NCBI GenBank assembly: GCA_014138645.1
Contig: JACJIB010000004.1
Location: 310,001 to 374,000 of the forward strand
DNA: 64,000 bases
From: Methylorubrum thiocyanatum
GTDB lineage: Bacteria; Pseudomonadota; Alphaproteobacteria; Rhizobiales; Beijerinckiaceae
Direction of reading: 5' to 3'
Made by a program: the position numbers and the translations under genes. This document shows, one piece after another, positions 37,848 to 46,029 of the stretch (position 1 is the first letter of the stretch; every line of letters begins with the position of its first letter). Under the pieces are notes generated by a model, which saw only the letters and a list, made by a program, of their open reading frames with translations, had not been told where the DNA came from and did not search any database.

Positions 37848-39042
37848 GGCGCCCATCGCCCGCCGCTCGGACCGGTGCGACGAGCGCCCCGCGGAACAGC
37901 CGCTGCCCCAAAGCCTGTCTCAGCGCCTCCTGCGGGGGCTGCTGCGTCGGCTGCCGCTCATCGGCACCGTGGCCGGGCTGGGGCTGGGGGGCTGGCTCGT
38001 CGCCACGAACGACCTCGCGGCGATCGGGGCGGCCTTCGGGCGGATCGGCGCGGGCGGGCTGGCCGCCATCGTCGGGGTGCGGGCCGTCATCGTGCTGCTG
38101 TGCGGGCTCGCCTGGGCGCGCGTGCTGGCGGGCATCCCGCCCTCCGGCCGCCCGCGGACGGCGTCGGGCGCGCCGGTCGAGCCCCCCATCGAGTCCCCTC
38201 TCGCATCCTCAGCCGAGCCTTCGATCGAAACCGGCGCCTTCGTGATCCTGCGCTTCGTCCGGGAGGGCGTGAACGTGCTCCTGCCGGTCGCCTCGGTGGG
38301 CGGCGAGGTGGTGGGCGGGCGCCTGCTGACCTTCTGGGGCGTCGCGGGCAGCCTCGCGGCGGCCTCGCTCCTGGCCGACATGCTGATCCAGGTCGCGACG
38401 CAGGTGGCCTTCACCGGGCTCGGCGCCGGCCTGCTCTGGCGGCTGCCGGGGGAGGCCGCCGCCTCGCTCGCCCGCTGGACGACCGAGGCCGCCGCGGTGT
38501 CGGTGGTGGCGGTCGCCGCCTTCTTCGCGCTGCAGACGCTCGGCGCGGCGCGGGGGCTGGAGCGGCGCCTCGCCGGCCTCGGGCGCCGCTTCCTGCGCTC
38601 GGCGGCCCCCGGCGGCACGGACGCGGAGGCGGGCGCGGCGGGCCTCCTCTCGGTGCAGGAGGCCCTCGACATGGTCTGGGCGCGGGGCCGCCGGGGCCGC
38701 ATCGCCCAATCGGTCGCCCTGCACGCCCTGGCCTGGGGGCTCGGCGCGGCCGAGATCTGGATCGTGCTCGCCTGCATCGGGGTCGAGGTGAGCCTGACCG
38801 AGGTTCTGGTGCTGGAATCGCTCTCGCAGGCGATCAAGTCGGCGGCCTTCGCCGTCCCGAGCGGGCTCGGCGTGCAGGAGGGCGGCTTCGTCGTGGTGGG
38901 CGCCCTGTTCGGACTCGACGCCGGCACCGCCATCGCCCTGTCGCTCGCCAAGCGCGTGCCCGACGTGGCTTTGGGCCTCCCCTCGCTGATCGTCTGGCAG
39001 ACCCTGGAAGCGAAGCGGGCGCAGGTGCTGCCACCGCGCTGA
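37840..39042 (+). CDS. HpnL-like / lysylphosphatidylglycerol-synthase-type membrane protein
   Basis: A 400-residue inner-membrane protein with about 8 helices. The first half holds helices near 42-60, 70-95 and 130-150. The RFVREGVNVLLPVASVGGEVVGGRLL motif and the C-terminal SQAIKSAAFAVPSGLGVQEGGFVVVGALFGLD block are typical of the HpnL/UPF0104 group. In hopanoid-producing bacteria such proteins are linked to hopanoid formation or transport. There are no other hopanoid genes nearby, so the specific role is inference. The start overlaps the ferredoxin-domain gene. Confidence 0.78.
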   Translation: MAEAPIARRSDRCDERPAEQPLPQSLSQRLLRGLLRRLPLIGTVAGLGLGGWLVATNDLAAIGAAFGRIGAGGLAAIVGVRAVIVLLCGLAWARVLAGIPPSGRPRTASGAPVEPPIESPLASSAEPSIETGAFVILRFVREGVNVLLPVASVGGEVVGGRLLTFWGVAGSLAAASLLADMLIQVATQVAFTGLGAGLLWRLPGEAAASLARWTTEAAAVSVVAVAAFFALQTLGAARGLERRLAGLGRRFLRSAAPGGTDAEAGAAGLLSVQEALDMVWARGRRGRIAQSVALHALAWGLGAAEIWIVLACIGVEVSLTEVLVLESLSQAIKSAAFAVPSGLGVQEGGFVVVGALFGLDAGTAIALSLAKRVPDVALGLPSLIVWQTLEAKRAQVLPPR

Positions 39043-39044
39043 GT

Positions 39045-39091
39045 CCAGGTTTCGAAGGGACGTGTCCTTTCGCGGGTCCAGGGCAGAGCCC
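39045..39091. terminator. Conserved bidirectional terminator-type repeat, copy 1
   Basis: GAAGGGAC (39054-39061) can pair with GTCCTTTC (39064-39071), followed by CGCGGGTCCAGGGCAGAGCCC. The layout matches a second copy at 55105-55150. Both lie between convergent genes. Confidence 0.6.
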
Positions 39092-39102
39092 CGGAGGGCA
39101 GC

Positions 39103-39687
39103 TCAACCCATCCCTGCCACGAGCCACGCCCGCATCGCCTCGAAGGCGGCGATGCCGGCGGCGAAGGCGGCGGCGGCCTGCGCCTCCGGCAGGCCGTCCA
39201 GGCGCTCGCGGAACGCCCGCCAGAGCGGCCCGGTCGCCCGGCCGCGGCCGGCGTAATAGGCCAGGGGCACGCCCGCCCCGTGCAGCTGGGCGACGTGGCG
39301 GCCGATGACGGCGCCGCCGAGCGTCGAGCCCTCCAGAACGTAGAGCGCGCCCAAGGCCGCGCCGGGGCCTTCGAGCCGGGGCGCGGCGGGGGCCGGCAGG
39401 GCGTCGGGCGCCGCGCCGCCGGGTGCGAGGGCGCGCAGGTCCGCGTCGAGGGCCGCCAGCCGCCGGCGCGGTTCGAAGAAGGGCGCATCCGCGATCGCCG
39501 CGCCGATCGCCGGCTCGTAGGCGGCATGGAAACCGCGCAGGCGGCTCAGGAGGTCCCGGTAGCCGGCAAGCGTCGCCACACGGGCCTCCCAATCGAGGTC
39601 GCGCTCCAGCGCCGCATGCGCCGTTCCCGTGGCCTCCCGCAGGCGGGCATGCAGGCTGTCACTCAAGGAAGGGCTCGGGCTGGGCAA
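39103..39687 (-). CDS. bphO: Biliverdin-producing heme oxygenase
   Basis: A 194-residue heme oxygenase that opens heme to biliverdin IXalpha, CO and iron. The proximal His is expected in the ATGTAHAALERD segment (about 19-29), and the conserved LGALYVLEGSTLGGAVIGRH block is clear (about 112-131). The gene lies 46 bp after the bacteriophytochrome gene on the same strand, so it supplies the chromophore in situ. The gap holds short GGGCTGGGCAAGTC-type direct repeats (about 39675-39705). Confidence 0.92.
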   Translation of the reverse strand: MPSPSPSLSDSLHARLREATGTAHAALERDLDWEARVATLAGYRDLLSRLRGFHAAYEPAIGAAIADAPFFEPRRRLAALDADLRALAPGGAAPDALPAPAAPRLEGPGAALGALYVLEGSTLGGAVIGRHVAQLHGAGVPLAYYAGRGRATGPLWRAFRERLDGLPEAQAAAAFAAGIAAFEAMRAWLVAGMG

Positions 39688-39733
39688 GTCGGGCTGGGCA
39701 AGTCAGGGTGGGCAGGGTTCAGGCTTGGCAGGG

Positions 39734-42358
39734 TCAGGCGTGAACCGTGAAGCAGGCGCCGTCGGCGTTCTCGACATCGAGGCGGGCTCCGATCTGATCG
39801 AGCATCGCCCGGATCAGCTTCATGCCGAGCCCGGTGCCCTGCGCCTTGGCGTTCTCCCAGCCCGGCGGCATGCCCTCGCCGTCGTCGCAGACCCGGAGGC
39901 GGACGGCGCCCGCCTCGCCCGCGACGGTGACGCTGATCCGCGCGCCCTTGTCGGGCCGCCCGGCATATTTGAACGCGTTGGTCACGAGTTCGGTGGTGAT
40001 CAGCGAGAGCGCCACCGCGTGCCGGTAGGGCACCATCAGGCCGGGCTCGGCGGTCAATTCGACGCTGTGCTCGTCGCCGGTCATGCCGGCGAGATCGTTG
40101 CACAGGGTCTGGATGGTCTGGCCGAGATCGACCTGCTCCATGCTCTCGCCCTGGTACAGGCTGTCATGGACGCGGGCGACGCTCATCACCCGGGCCGAGG
40201 TCTCGGAGAAGGCCTGCCGCGCCTCCGGATCGGCGATCTGGCGGCGCTGCATGTGCAGGAAGGCCGTCACGATCTGCAGCGAGTTCTTCACCCGGTGGTC
40301 GATCTCGCGGGTGAGCAGGTCCTTCTGCTCCAGCAGGCGCTCCTTGTCGGCCAAGAGCCCCGTCAGCTCGTCGATCTTGCGGCGCTGGCGCAGCACCACG
40401 CCGTCCACGGCGTCGGCGAGCTGGGCGGCGAGCGCCACCTTCCACGTCGCCCAGGGGGTGGAGTGGCCGCGCCGCTCCTCGATCCAGCGCTCGAACGAGC
40501 GCCGCGGCAGCACCGCCACCGGGCCGCTGCCGGGCAGGACGGGTTTGCGGGGATCGCCGCCCCAGGTCACGGTACTCGGCACCTCCGGCTTGAGCCAGAA
40601 CAGGAGGTGCTGGCGCGAGGTGCCGACGAAGGCCGCCAGAAGCCCGCTCGCGATCTCGGTATAGGCGGAGGCCGGCGCGTGGTGCAGCACCAGGGTGTCG
40701 GTGACGAAGGTGGTCTCGCCGGGAGGGAGCGTCTCCCGCAGCCAGTCGGCGAGCGCGCGCACCGCCGCCTCGTCCGGCGTCGCGCCGACGAGGCAGACGG
40801 CCTCGTCCGAGACGATGCCGGCGCCGGTGGCCCCGAACAGGTCGAGCAGGGTCGGGTTGCCCTGCGTCAGGGAGGCGACGAAGTCGTCGGAGCGGGTGAG
40901 CCCGCGCACCATCCGGCCCTGCACGTCGAGATGGCGCTGGCGCTCGCTCCACAGCGCCTTGCCCTCGATCTCCTGCACCCGCATGGCGAAGGCGTCGGTG
41001 AGGACGGTCGCCGCGGCCCGGGTCTCCGGCGCGACGTAGTGCGGCCGGCGGTGATGGCCGATCATCAGGCCCCAGAGCCGGTTCTCGACCATGATCGAGA
41101 TCGACATCGAGCCGTCGACGCCGAGGTTGCGCTGGTATTCGAGGTGGATCGGCGAGAGCGAGCGGTTCTGCGCGAAGGTGAGGTCGATCGGCGCATTGCC
41201 GGCGGAGCGGTCGGCGACCAGCGGCACCGGCACGCAGTCGCGGTCGATCACGAAGCGGCTCTTGGCCTTGGTGTAGAGGGCGCGGGCCTGGGCCGGGATA
41301 TCGGAGGCGGGGAAGCGCAGGCCGATCAGCGGGCGCTGCCAGTCCGGCACCATGTCCTCGGCGATGGCCTCGCCGTTCCAATCCAGGTCGAAACGGTAGA
41401 CCAGCACCGATTCGAATCCGGTCATGGCGCGGATCTCGAGGGCGGCGATCTGCGCCGCCTCGGTCAGGGTCTCGGCGGCGCGCAGCCGCATCATGGCAAG
41501 CTCGGCGTCGAGCGGGCTCGCGGTGAGGAAGTCCTCGGGCCGCTCCGGCGCCAGCTCCAACTCGACGATCACCCGGCCGAGATGGGCGTGCGCCACGAGG
41601 TGGAAGCGCTCCTCCCGCGGCGGAAGGGCGAGGGTGCGGCGCAGGAGCCGCCCGTCGGTCAGGGTATGGGCCGCCAGCCCGTCGCGGATCGCGGAGACGA
41701 TCTCGCCCGGCAGCACCGCCTCCAGGCTCAGGCCGCTCGGCGGAAACAGCTCGGGCGCCAGCACGTCGGCGGCATTGGCGCTGAAGGCCAGGATCTCGAG
41801 GGTCGCGGCGTCGGCGGCGAGCATCACCGCGTTCGGCTGGATCGAGCCGGGGATGTGGATCGGCTCGCGCTCGCACAGGCTCGGATCGACCGGCTCGGCC
41901 CGGCTGCGCTGGGAAATCGCGGCGAGGACCGCCTCGCGCGAGGGGCCGGCGGCGATCTGCTCCAGCGGGCTGATCGTCAGCCAGGTGCAGCCGTTCGCTC
42001 CGGCGCGCAGGCCGATGCGCGCCCGCAGCGGGGCCGGAACGCGGCCGAACACGAATTCGAAGGCCTGATCGGTCAGGGCCCGGCGCTGACTGCCGAGAAA
42101 GCGACCGTAGAAGCCGGGCACGTGGGCGCTCGGCACGAGATCACGGAAGAAGTTGCGCCCGATCATCGCGTCAGGCGAGAGGCCGCACAGTGCCCCGGCC
42201 GCGCGATTGCAGGTGAGCACCCTCCCGACCGGGTCGAGAGCGAGAATGCCCGCGCCGAATTCATCCCGCTGCTCGGGGGACAGCGCATCGAGATCGACCG
42301 GAAGGTCGACCGGACCCCCGTTCGGCCCCTCGGCGTGCATCTGCGATGGATCGACCAT
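39734..42358 (-). CDS. Bacteriophytochrome histidine kinase with an N-terminal PYP-like PAS domain
   Basis: An 874-residue light-sensor kinase. Domains in order: a PAS domain closely resembling photoactive yellow protein (about 22-132, with MIGRNFFRDLVPSAHVPGFYGRF); bacteriophytochrome PAS2 with the biliverdin Cys161 in SLCEREPIHIPGSIQP; GAF with PASDIP; PHY with PRRSF in the tongue; and an HWE/HisKA_2 kinase with IDHRVKNSLQ. In the PYP-like domain the three pocket residues are lost: Tyr42, Glu46 and the coumaroyl Cys69 are C50, A54 and S77. The architecture is that of Ppr (PYP-phytochrome kinase), but only biliverdin can be bound covalently. The start at Met 42358 lacks a clear ribosome site; a TTG at 42448 is possible. 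Confidence 0.9.
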   Translation of the reverse strand: MVDPSQMHAEGPNGGPVDLPVDLDALSPEQRDEFGAGILALDPVGRVLTCNRAAGALCGLSPDAMIGRNFFRDLVPSAHVPGFYGRFLGSQRRALTDQAFEFVFGRVPAPLRARIGLRAGANGCTWLTISPLEQIAAGPSREAVLAAISQRSRAEPVDPSLCEREPIHIPGSIQPNAVMLAADAATLEILAFSANAADVLAPELFPPSGLSLEAVLPGEIVSAIRDGLAAHTLTDGRLLRRTLALPPREERFHLVAHAHLGRVIVELELAPERPEDFLTASPLDAELAMMRLRAAETLTEAAQIAALEIRAMTGFESVLVYRFDLDWNGEAIAEDMVPDWQRPLIGLRFPASDIPAQARALYTKAKSRFVIDRDCVPVPLVADRSAGNAPIDLTFAQNRSLSPIHLEYQRNLGVDGSMSISIMVENRLWGLMIGHHRRPHYVAPETRAAATVLTDAFAMRVQEIEGKALWSERQRHLDVQGRMVRGLTRSDDFVASLTQGNPTLLDLFGATGAGIVSDEAVCLVGATPDEAAVRALADWLRETLPPGETTFVTDTLVLHHAPASAYTEIASGLLAAFVGTSRQHLLFWLKPEVPSTVTWGGDPRKPVLPGSGPVAVLPRRSFERWIEERRGHSTPWATWKVALAAQLADAVDGVVLRQRRKIDELTGLLADKERLLEQKDLLTREIDHRVKNSLQIVTAFLHMQRRQIADPEARQAFSETSARVMSVARVHDSLYQGESMEQVDLGQTIQTLCNDLAGMTGDEHSVELTAEPGLMVPYRHAVALSLITTELVTNAFKYAGRPDKGARISVTVAGEAGAVRLRVCDDGEGMPPGWENAKAQGTGLGMKLIRAMLDQIGARLDVENADGACFTVHA

Positions 42359-42593
42359 TATGGCAGTCGGTATGCCTGCCGCGGTCCGGTTACGCAATGC
42401 CGGGACGCTCCCTGCGGCGCGTTTGCGCCTCACGAAAAGTCTCACCAAGTGTCTGACACGTCCCGGTTTTGTCTGAAATCATACAGAGCCGCGACACAGT
42501 GCGTAGCCCCGGCGCAGATCCAGGCGGCGCGCGGAGCGTGGGACGAAGGCAGCCTCAGCGCAGCCTTGAGGTCGGGAGGCAAAACCTGATCGA

Positions 42594-43964
42594 CTACGCG
42601 AGATCCGAGAGGGCGCTGTCGAGCCCCTCCTCCAGGGTCGGATGGTAGAAGGGCCGGTCGCGCAGGCGCCGCACATCGAGCCCGTCCTGCACCGCGTAGG
42701 CGAGGAGATGGCCGAGATGCTCCACCTCCGGGCCGATCAGCTCGGCGGCGGCGAGGCGCCCGTCGGCCTCGGCGTAGAGGCGGATGCCGCCCTGCGCCCG
42801 GTCCATCACGCGGGCGCGGCCCTGGTCGCAGAAGTCGGCGCGGCCGACGCGATGGCCCGCTTGGCGGTCGAAGCCGCCGCCGATCACGGCGATCTGCGGA
42901 TCGCTGAACACCATGGCCAGCGCCACCCAGCGCTCCGGCCGCGCGGCGCCCTCCCCGCGGGCGAGCCGCGCGGCGTTGCGCCCGGCGATGCGGCCCTGGC
43001 GGCTCGCCTCGTGCAGCACCGGGCGGTCCGCGTTGGCATCGCCCGCGATCAGGATCGGCGCCCCCTCGCAGAGCAGGGAACGGGGATCGTGGACCGGGCC
43101 GCCCTTGTCGTTGAGGGTCATACCGGTCTGCTCCAGGCCGATCCCGGCGACGTTGGGCGGACGGCCGGCGGCGGCGAGCACCCGCTCGAAGGTCTTTTCG
43201 CCCTCACCCTCATCTCCTTTCCAGCCGAGGCGCGCGCCCTCCCCCTCGATTGCGCCGCTCTCCACCTTCGCGCCGAGATGCAGGTCGAAGGCCTCCGAAA
43301 AGATTTCGCGGGCGGCCCGCTTCAGGTCGGGGTCGCCTAAGCCCCCGAGGCTGTCGCCGGGATCGAACACGCTGGTCGCCACGCCGAGCCGGGCCATGGC
43401 CTGCGCGAGTTCGAGCCCGACCGGGCCGGCGCCGAGCACGGCGAGCGAGGCGGGCAGATCCGCGATCTCGAACACCGTATCGGTGGTGAGGATTCTGGAC
43501 CCGAGGCCCTTCAGCGGCTCCGGGACGCTCGGGCTGGAGCCGGTCGCCAGCACCGCCGCCTTGAAGCGCAGGCGGGTGTGATCGTCGATGCGCAAGGCGT
43601 CCGGCCCCTCGAACACGGCCCGGCCGTGCAGGCGCGTGTCCTCCGGCAGCCCGTCGAGCCCCTCGAAGACGGAGGCGACGAAGCGGTCGCGCAGCGCCCG
43701 CATCCGCACCAGCACCGCCGGGCCGTCGACGCGCACGTCGCCGATCCGGATGCCGAGCCGGTCGGCCGCGCGGGCCGCATGCGCGGCCTCGGCCGCGGTG
43801 ATCAGCAGCTTCGAGGGCATGCAGCCGACCCGGGCGCAGGTGGTACCGCCGGGGCCTTGCTCGATCAGCACGGCCTTCACCCCGGCATCGAGGGCGGCGC
43901 GGTGGGCGGCGATGCCGGCGGTGCCGGCCCCGATCACCGCGACGTCGCAGGACAATTCCCGCAT
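42594..43964 (-). CDS. Dihydrolipoamide dehydrogenase-type pyridine nucleotide-disulfide oxidoreductase
   Basis: A 456-residue flavoprotein. The FAD-binding VAVIGAGTAGIAAHRAA motif is at the N-terminus, with the redox-active disulfide in GTTCARVGCMPSK. The NAD(P)-binding motif is in LAVLGAGPVGLELAQ, and the C-terminal catalytic His/Glu pair in HPTLEEG. These are features of dihydrolipoyl dehydrogenase, though paralogues with other disulfide substrates share them and no 2-oxoacid dehydrogenase genes are adjacent. The upstream SDR gene ends 3 bp before its start, so the two form an operon. Confidence 0.85.
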   Translation of the reverse strand: MRELSCDVAVIGAGTAGIAAHRAALDAGVKAVLIEQGPGGTTCARVGCMPSKLLITAAEAAHAARAADRLGIRIGDVRVDGPAVLVRMRALRDRFVASVFEGLDGLPEDTRLHGRAVFEGPDALRIDDHTRLRFKAAVLATGSSPSVPEPLKGLGSRILTTDTVFEIADLPASLAVLGAGPVGLELAQAMARLGVATSVFDPGDSLGGLGDPDLKRAAREIFSEAFDLHLGAKVESGAIEGEGARLGWKGDEGEGEKTFERVLAAAGRPPNVAGIGLEQTGMTLNDKGGPVHDPRSLLCEGAPILIAGDANADRPVLHEASRQGRIAGRNAARLARGEGAARPERWVALAMVFSDPQIAVIGGGFDRQAGHRVGRADFCDQGRARVMDRAQGGIRLYAEADGRLAAAELIGPEVEHLGHLLAYAVQDGLDVRRLRDRPFYHPTLEEGLDSALSDLA

Positions 43965-43967
43965 CGC

Positions 43968-44774
43968 TCACGCCGCCATGGTGAGGACGGCGCCGCCGTC
44001 CACGCGCAGGTTCTCGCCGGTGATGAAGCTCGCCTGCTCGGAGCAGAGGAAGGCGACCGCGGCGGCGACCTCCTCGACCCGGCCGCGGCGCTTGGCAACG
44101 ATGCCGGGACGCTTCTCTTCGAGGAAGCTCTCGACCGCCTCGTCGAAGGAGACACCGAGTTCGGCGGCGCGCTTCTCCATCATCGCATCGGTCATGGGCG
44201 TCGCCACGAAGGCGGGCGCCACCGAATTCACCAGCACCCCGTCCGGGCCGTAGGCCTTGGACAGGCCCTTGGCCAGGTTCATCAGGCCGGCCTTGGCGGC
44301 GCAGTAGGGCAGTTCCTCGACATAGGGCTGCACCGCGTCCTCGGAGGTGAAGAGCACGATCCGCCCCCATTTCTGCGACCGCATGCCGGGGATGAAGGCG
44401 CGCGCCACCCGCACCGCCGCCATCAGGTCGGCCTGGATCGTCGACATCCAGCCCTCGTCGTCGATCTCGAGGAAGTCGCCGGTGGCGCCGGTGACGCCGG
44501 CGGCGTTGACGAGGATGGTGGGGGTCTCGCCGAAGGCTTGGTCGGCGAAGTCGCGCAGCTTGCGCGCGCCCGCCTCGGTGGCGAGGTCCGCCTGGCACGC
44601 CTTCACGGGACCGAGGGCCGCGAGCCGCCCGGCCGCCTCTTCCAGTTCCTTCTCCTTCAGATCGGAGAGGACGACCTTGACGCCCTCGCGCAGGAGGTAC
44701 TCCGCGCTGGCAAAGCCCATGCCGGAATCGCCACCGGTGATCACCGCGACGCGGCCGCTGATGCCGAGATCCAT
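43968..44774 (-). CDS. Short-chain dehydrogenase/reductase
   Basis: A 268-residue Rossmann-fold oxidoreductase. The cofactor motif is TGGDSGMGFASA and the NAAG motif is in ILVNAAGVTGATG. The catalytic Ser is in FTSEDAVQPY and Tyr-Lys in ELPYCAAKAGL. Asp after the second strand (LSDLKEKEL) suggests NAD(H). It forms a two-gene operon with the disulfide oxidoreductase. The GAGGA before Met 44774 supports the start. The substrate is not known. Confidence 0.9.
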   Translation of the reverse strand: MDLGISGRVAVITGGDSGMGFASAEYLLREGVKVVLSDLKEKELEEAAGRLAALGPVKACQADLATEAGARKLRDFADQAFGETPTILVNAAGVTGATGDFLEIDDEGWMSTIQADLMAAVRVARAFIPGMRSQKWGRIVLFTSEDAVQPYVEELPYCAAKAGLMNLAKGLSKAYGPDGVLVNSVAPAFVATPMTDAMMEKRAAELGVSFDEAVESFLEEKRPGIVAKRRGRVEEVAAAVAFLCSEQASFITGENLRVDGGAVLTMAA

Positions 44775-45042
44775 GAACCGATCCTCTTCGTTGGCGGCGT
44801 CCGGTTCGGCCCTTCGGCTTCGGCAGCGACCATTTGATAAAAACCGCGGGCCAACGGGGGGCGTGGAGGATCGTTCCAGCGGGGCCGGAGGCTGCGGCGA
44901 TCCGACCGTGACGGGCCGGGACGGCGAGGCGGGCGCCGCCCGTGACCGCACGATCGCCCGGAGACGAAAATCTTTGCGCGGGCCGCCGACGCACGGCACC
45001 CTCCGCCTTCTCGAATCCGCGAAGCGAACAAGGAGAGCGACG
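44775..45042. other. Divergent promoter region between the SDR and VOC genes
   Basis: This 268-bp gap must hold promoters for both directions. I find no gene and no certain promoter. Confidence 0.4.
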
Positions 45043-45471
45043 ATGAGCGAGAGCGATGCGACGCCGCCGGCCACGGCCGTGCCGCCCAAGGGCGGCGTGG
45101 TCGCCTACCTCACCCTCGACGGCGCCCTGCGGGCGGCGGAGTTCTACCGGGAGGCCTTCGGGGCCGAGGTCGTCGCCTCCGTCCCGCCGGACGAGAAGGG
45201 GCGGACCATGCATGTCCACCTTCACGTGAACGGCACGTCGGTGATGCTCTGCGACGCCTTTCCCGAATACGGCCACCCGCTCCAGGCGCCGCAATCCTTC
45301 AGCCTGCTCCTGCCGGTGGCGGACATCGCCGCGTGGTGGAACCGGGCGGTGGCGGCGGGGGCCGAGGTGGTGACGCCCTATCAGGAGATGTTCTGGGGCG
45401 ACCTCTACGGGCAGCTGCGCGACCCGTTCGGCGTGATCTGGGCGATGAACCAGCCCAAGCGCCCCGCCTGA
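45043..45471 (+). CDS. VOC-superfamily (glyoxalase/bleomycin-resistance-like, PhnB-type) protein
   Basis: A 142-residue protein. It opens with GGVVAYLTLDGALRAAEFYREAFGAEVV, and includes MHVHLHVNGTSVMLCDAFPEYG and FWGDLYGQLRDPFGVIW. These are the motifs of the PhnB-like VOC group, which are often found next to START-like AHSA1 proteins. An AAGGAGAG precedes Met 45043. Its ligand is unknown; members act as hydrolases, antibiotic-binding proteins or orphan metalloproteins. Confidence 0.85.
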   Translation: MSESDATPPATAVPPKGGVVAYLTLDGALRAAEFYREAFGAEVVASVPPDEKGRTMHVHLHVNGTSVMLCDAFPEYGHPLQAPQSFSLLLPVADIAAWWNRAVAAGAEVVTPYQEMFWGDLYGQLRDPFGVIWAMNQPKRPA

Positions 45472-45491
45472 CCGCGAGCCGGAGACCCACC

Positions 45492-45962
45492 ATGAGCGAG
45501 ACCGACGATCCGCGCGACCTCGTGCTCACCCGCCTGATCCCGGCACCCCGCCGGGCGCTGTGGCGGGCCTGGACAGAGCCGGAGCTGGTGAAGCGCTGGT
45601 TCGCCCCGAAGCCCTACACCACGCCGGTCGCCGAACTCGACGTGCGGCCGGGCGGGTCGAACCTGATCGTGATGAGGAGCCCCGAGGGACAGGACCTGCC
45701 CAACCGGGGCGTCTATCTCGAGGTGGTGCCCGACGCGCGCCTCGTCGTCACCGATGCCTATACCTCGGCCTGGATGCCTTCCGAGAAGCCCTTCCTGACG
45801 GTGATCCTCACCTTCACGGACGAGGCCGGCGGCACCCGCTACACCGCACGCGCCCGACACTGGACGCTCGAGGACCGCGAACGGCACGCGGCGATGGGGT
45901 TCGAGCAGGGGTGGGGGATCTGCGCGGATCAGCTTACCGAGGTGGTGCAGGGGCTGGGCTGA
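45492..45962 (+). CDS. SRPBCC/AHSA1-domain protein
   Basis: A 156-residue START-like fold protein. The motif LTRLIPAPRRALWRAWTEPELVKRWFAPKPYTTPVAELDVRPGGS (landmarks RALWRAWTEPE, KRWFAP, DVRPGG) is typical of the AHSA1 group, as is the GFEQGWGICADQLTEVV end. These bind small hydrophobic ligands or act in stress resistance. It is 20 bp after the VOC gene with GGAG upstream, so the two are co-transcribed. Confidence 0.88.
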   Translation: MSETDDPRDLVLTRLIPAPRRALWRAWTEPELVKRWFAPKPYTTPVAELDVRPGGSNLIVMRSPEGQDLPNRGVYLEVVPDARLVVTDAYTSAWMPSEKPFLTVILTFTDEAGGTRYTARARHWTLEDRERHAAMGFEQGWGICADQLTEVVQGLG

Positions 45963-45980
45963 GGGCTGACGACAGCCCTC
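45961..45980. terminator. Hairpin between convergent SRPBCC and argF genes
   Basis: GAGGGCTG (45961-45968) pairs perfectly with CAGCCCTC (45973-45980) around a 4-nt loop, followed by a second potential stem at 45991-46012. There is no clear U-tract. It probably acts for both directions. Confidence 0.5.
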
Positions 45981-46029
45981 CTTCGGGGGCCCCTCTCCCG
46001 CGGAGGAGAGAGGGAAGCCCTGCCTCCTC

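Noticed and set aside
39734..42358. A functional blue-light PYP domain
   Set aside because: The residues that bind and tune the coumaroyl chromophore (Cys69, Tyr42, Glu46) are all replaced.
42594..43964. Assigning the disulfide oxidoreductase firmly as lpd of pyruvate dehydrogenase
   Set aside because: The active-site motifs fit, but no complex genes are adjacent and paralogues with other substrates are common.
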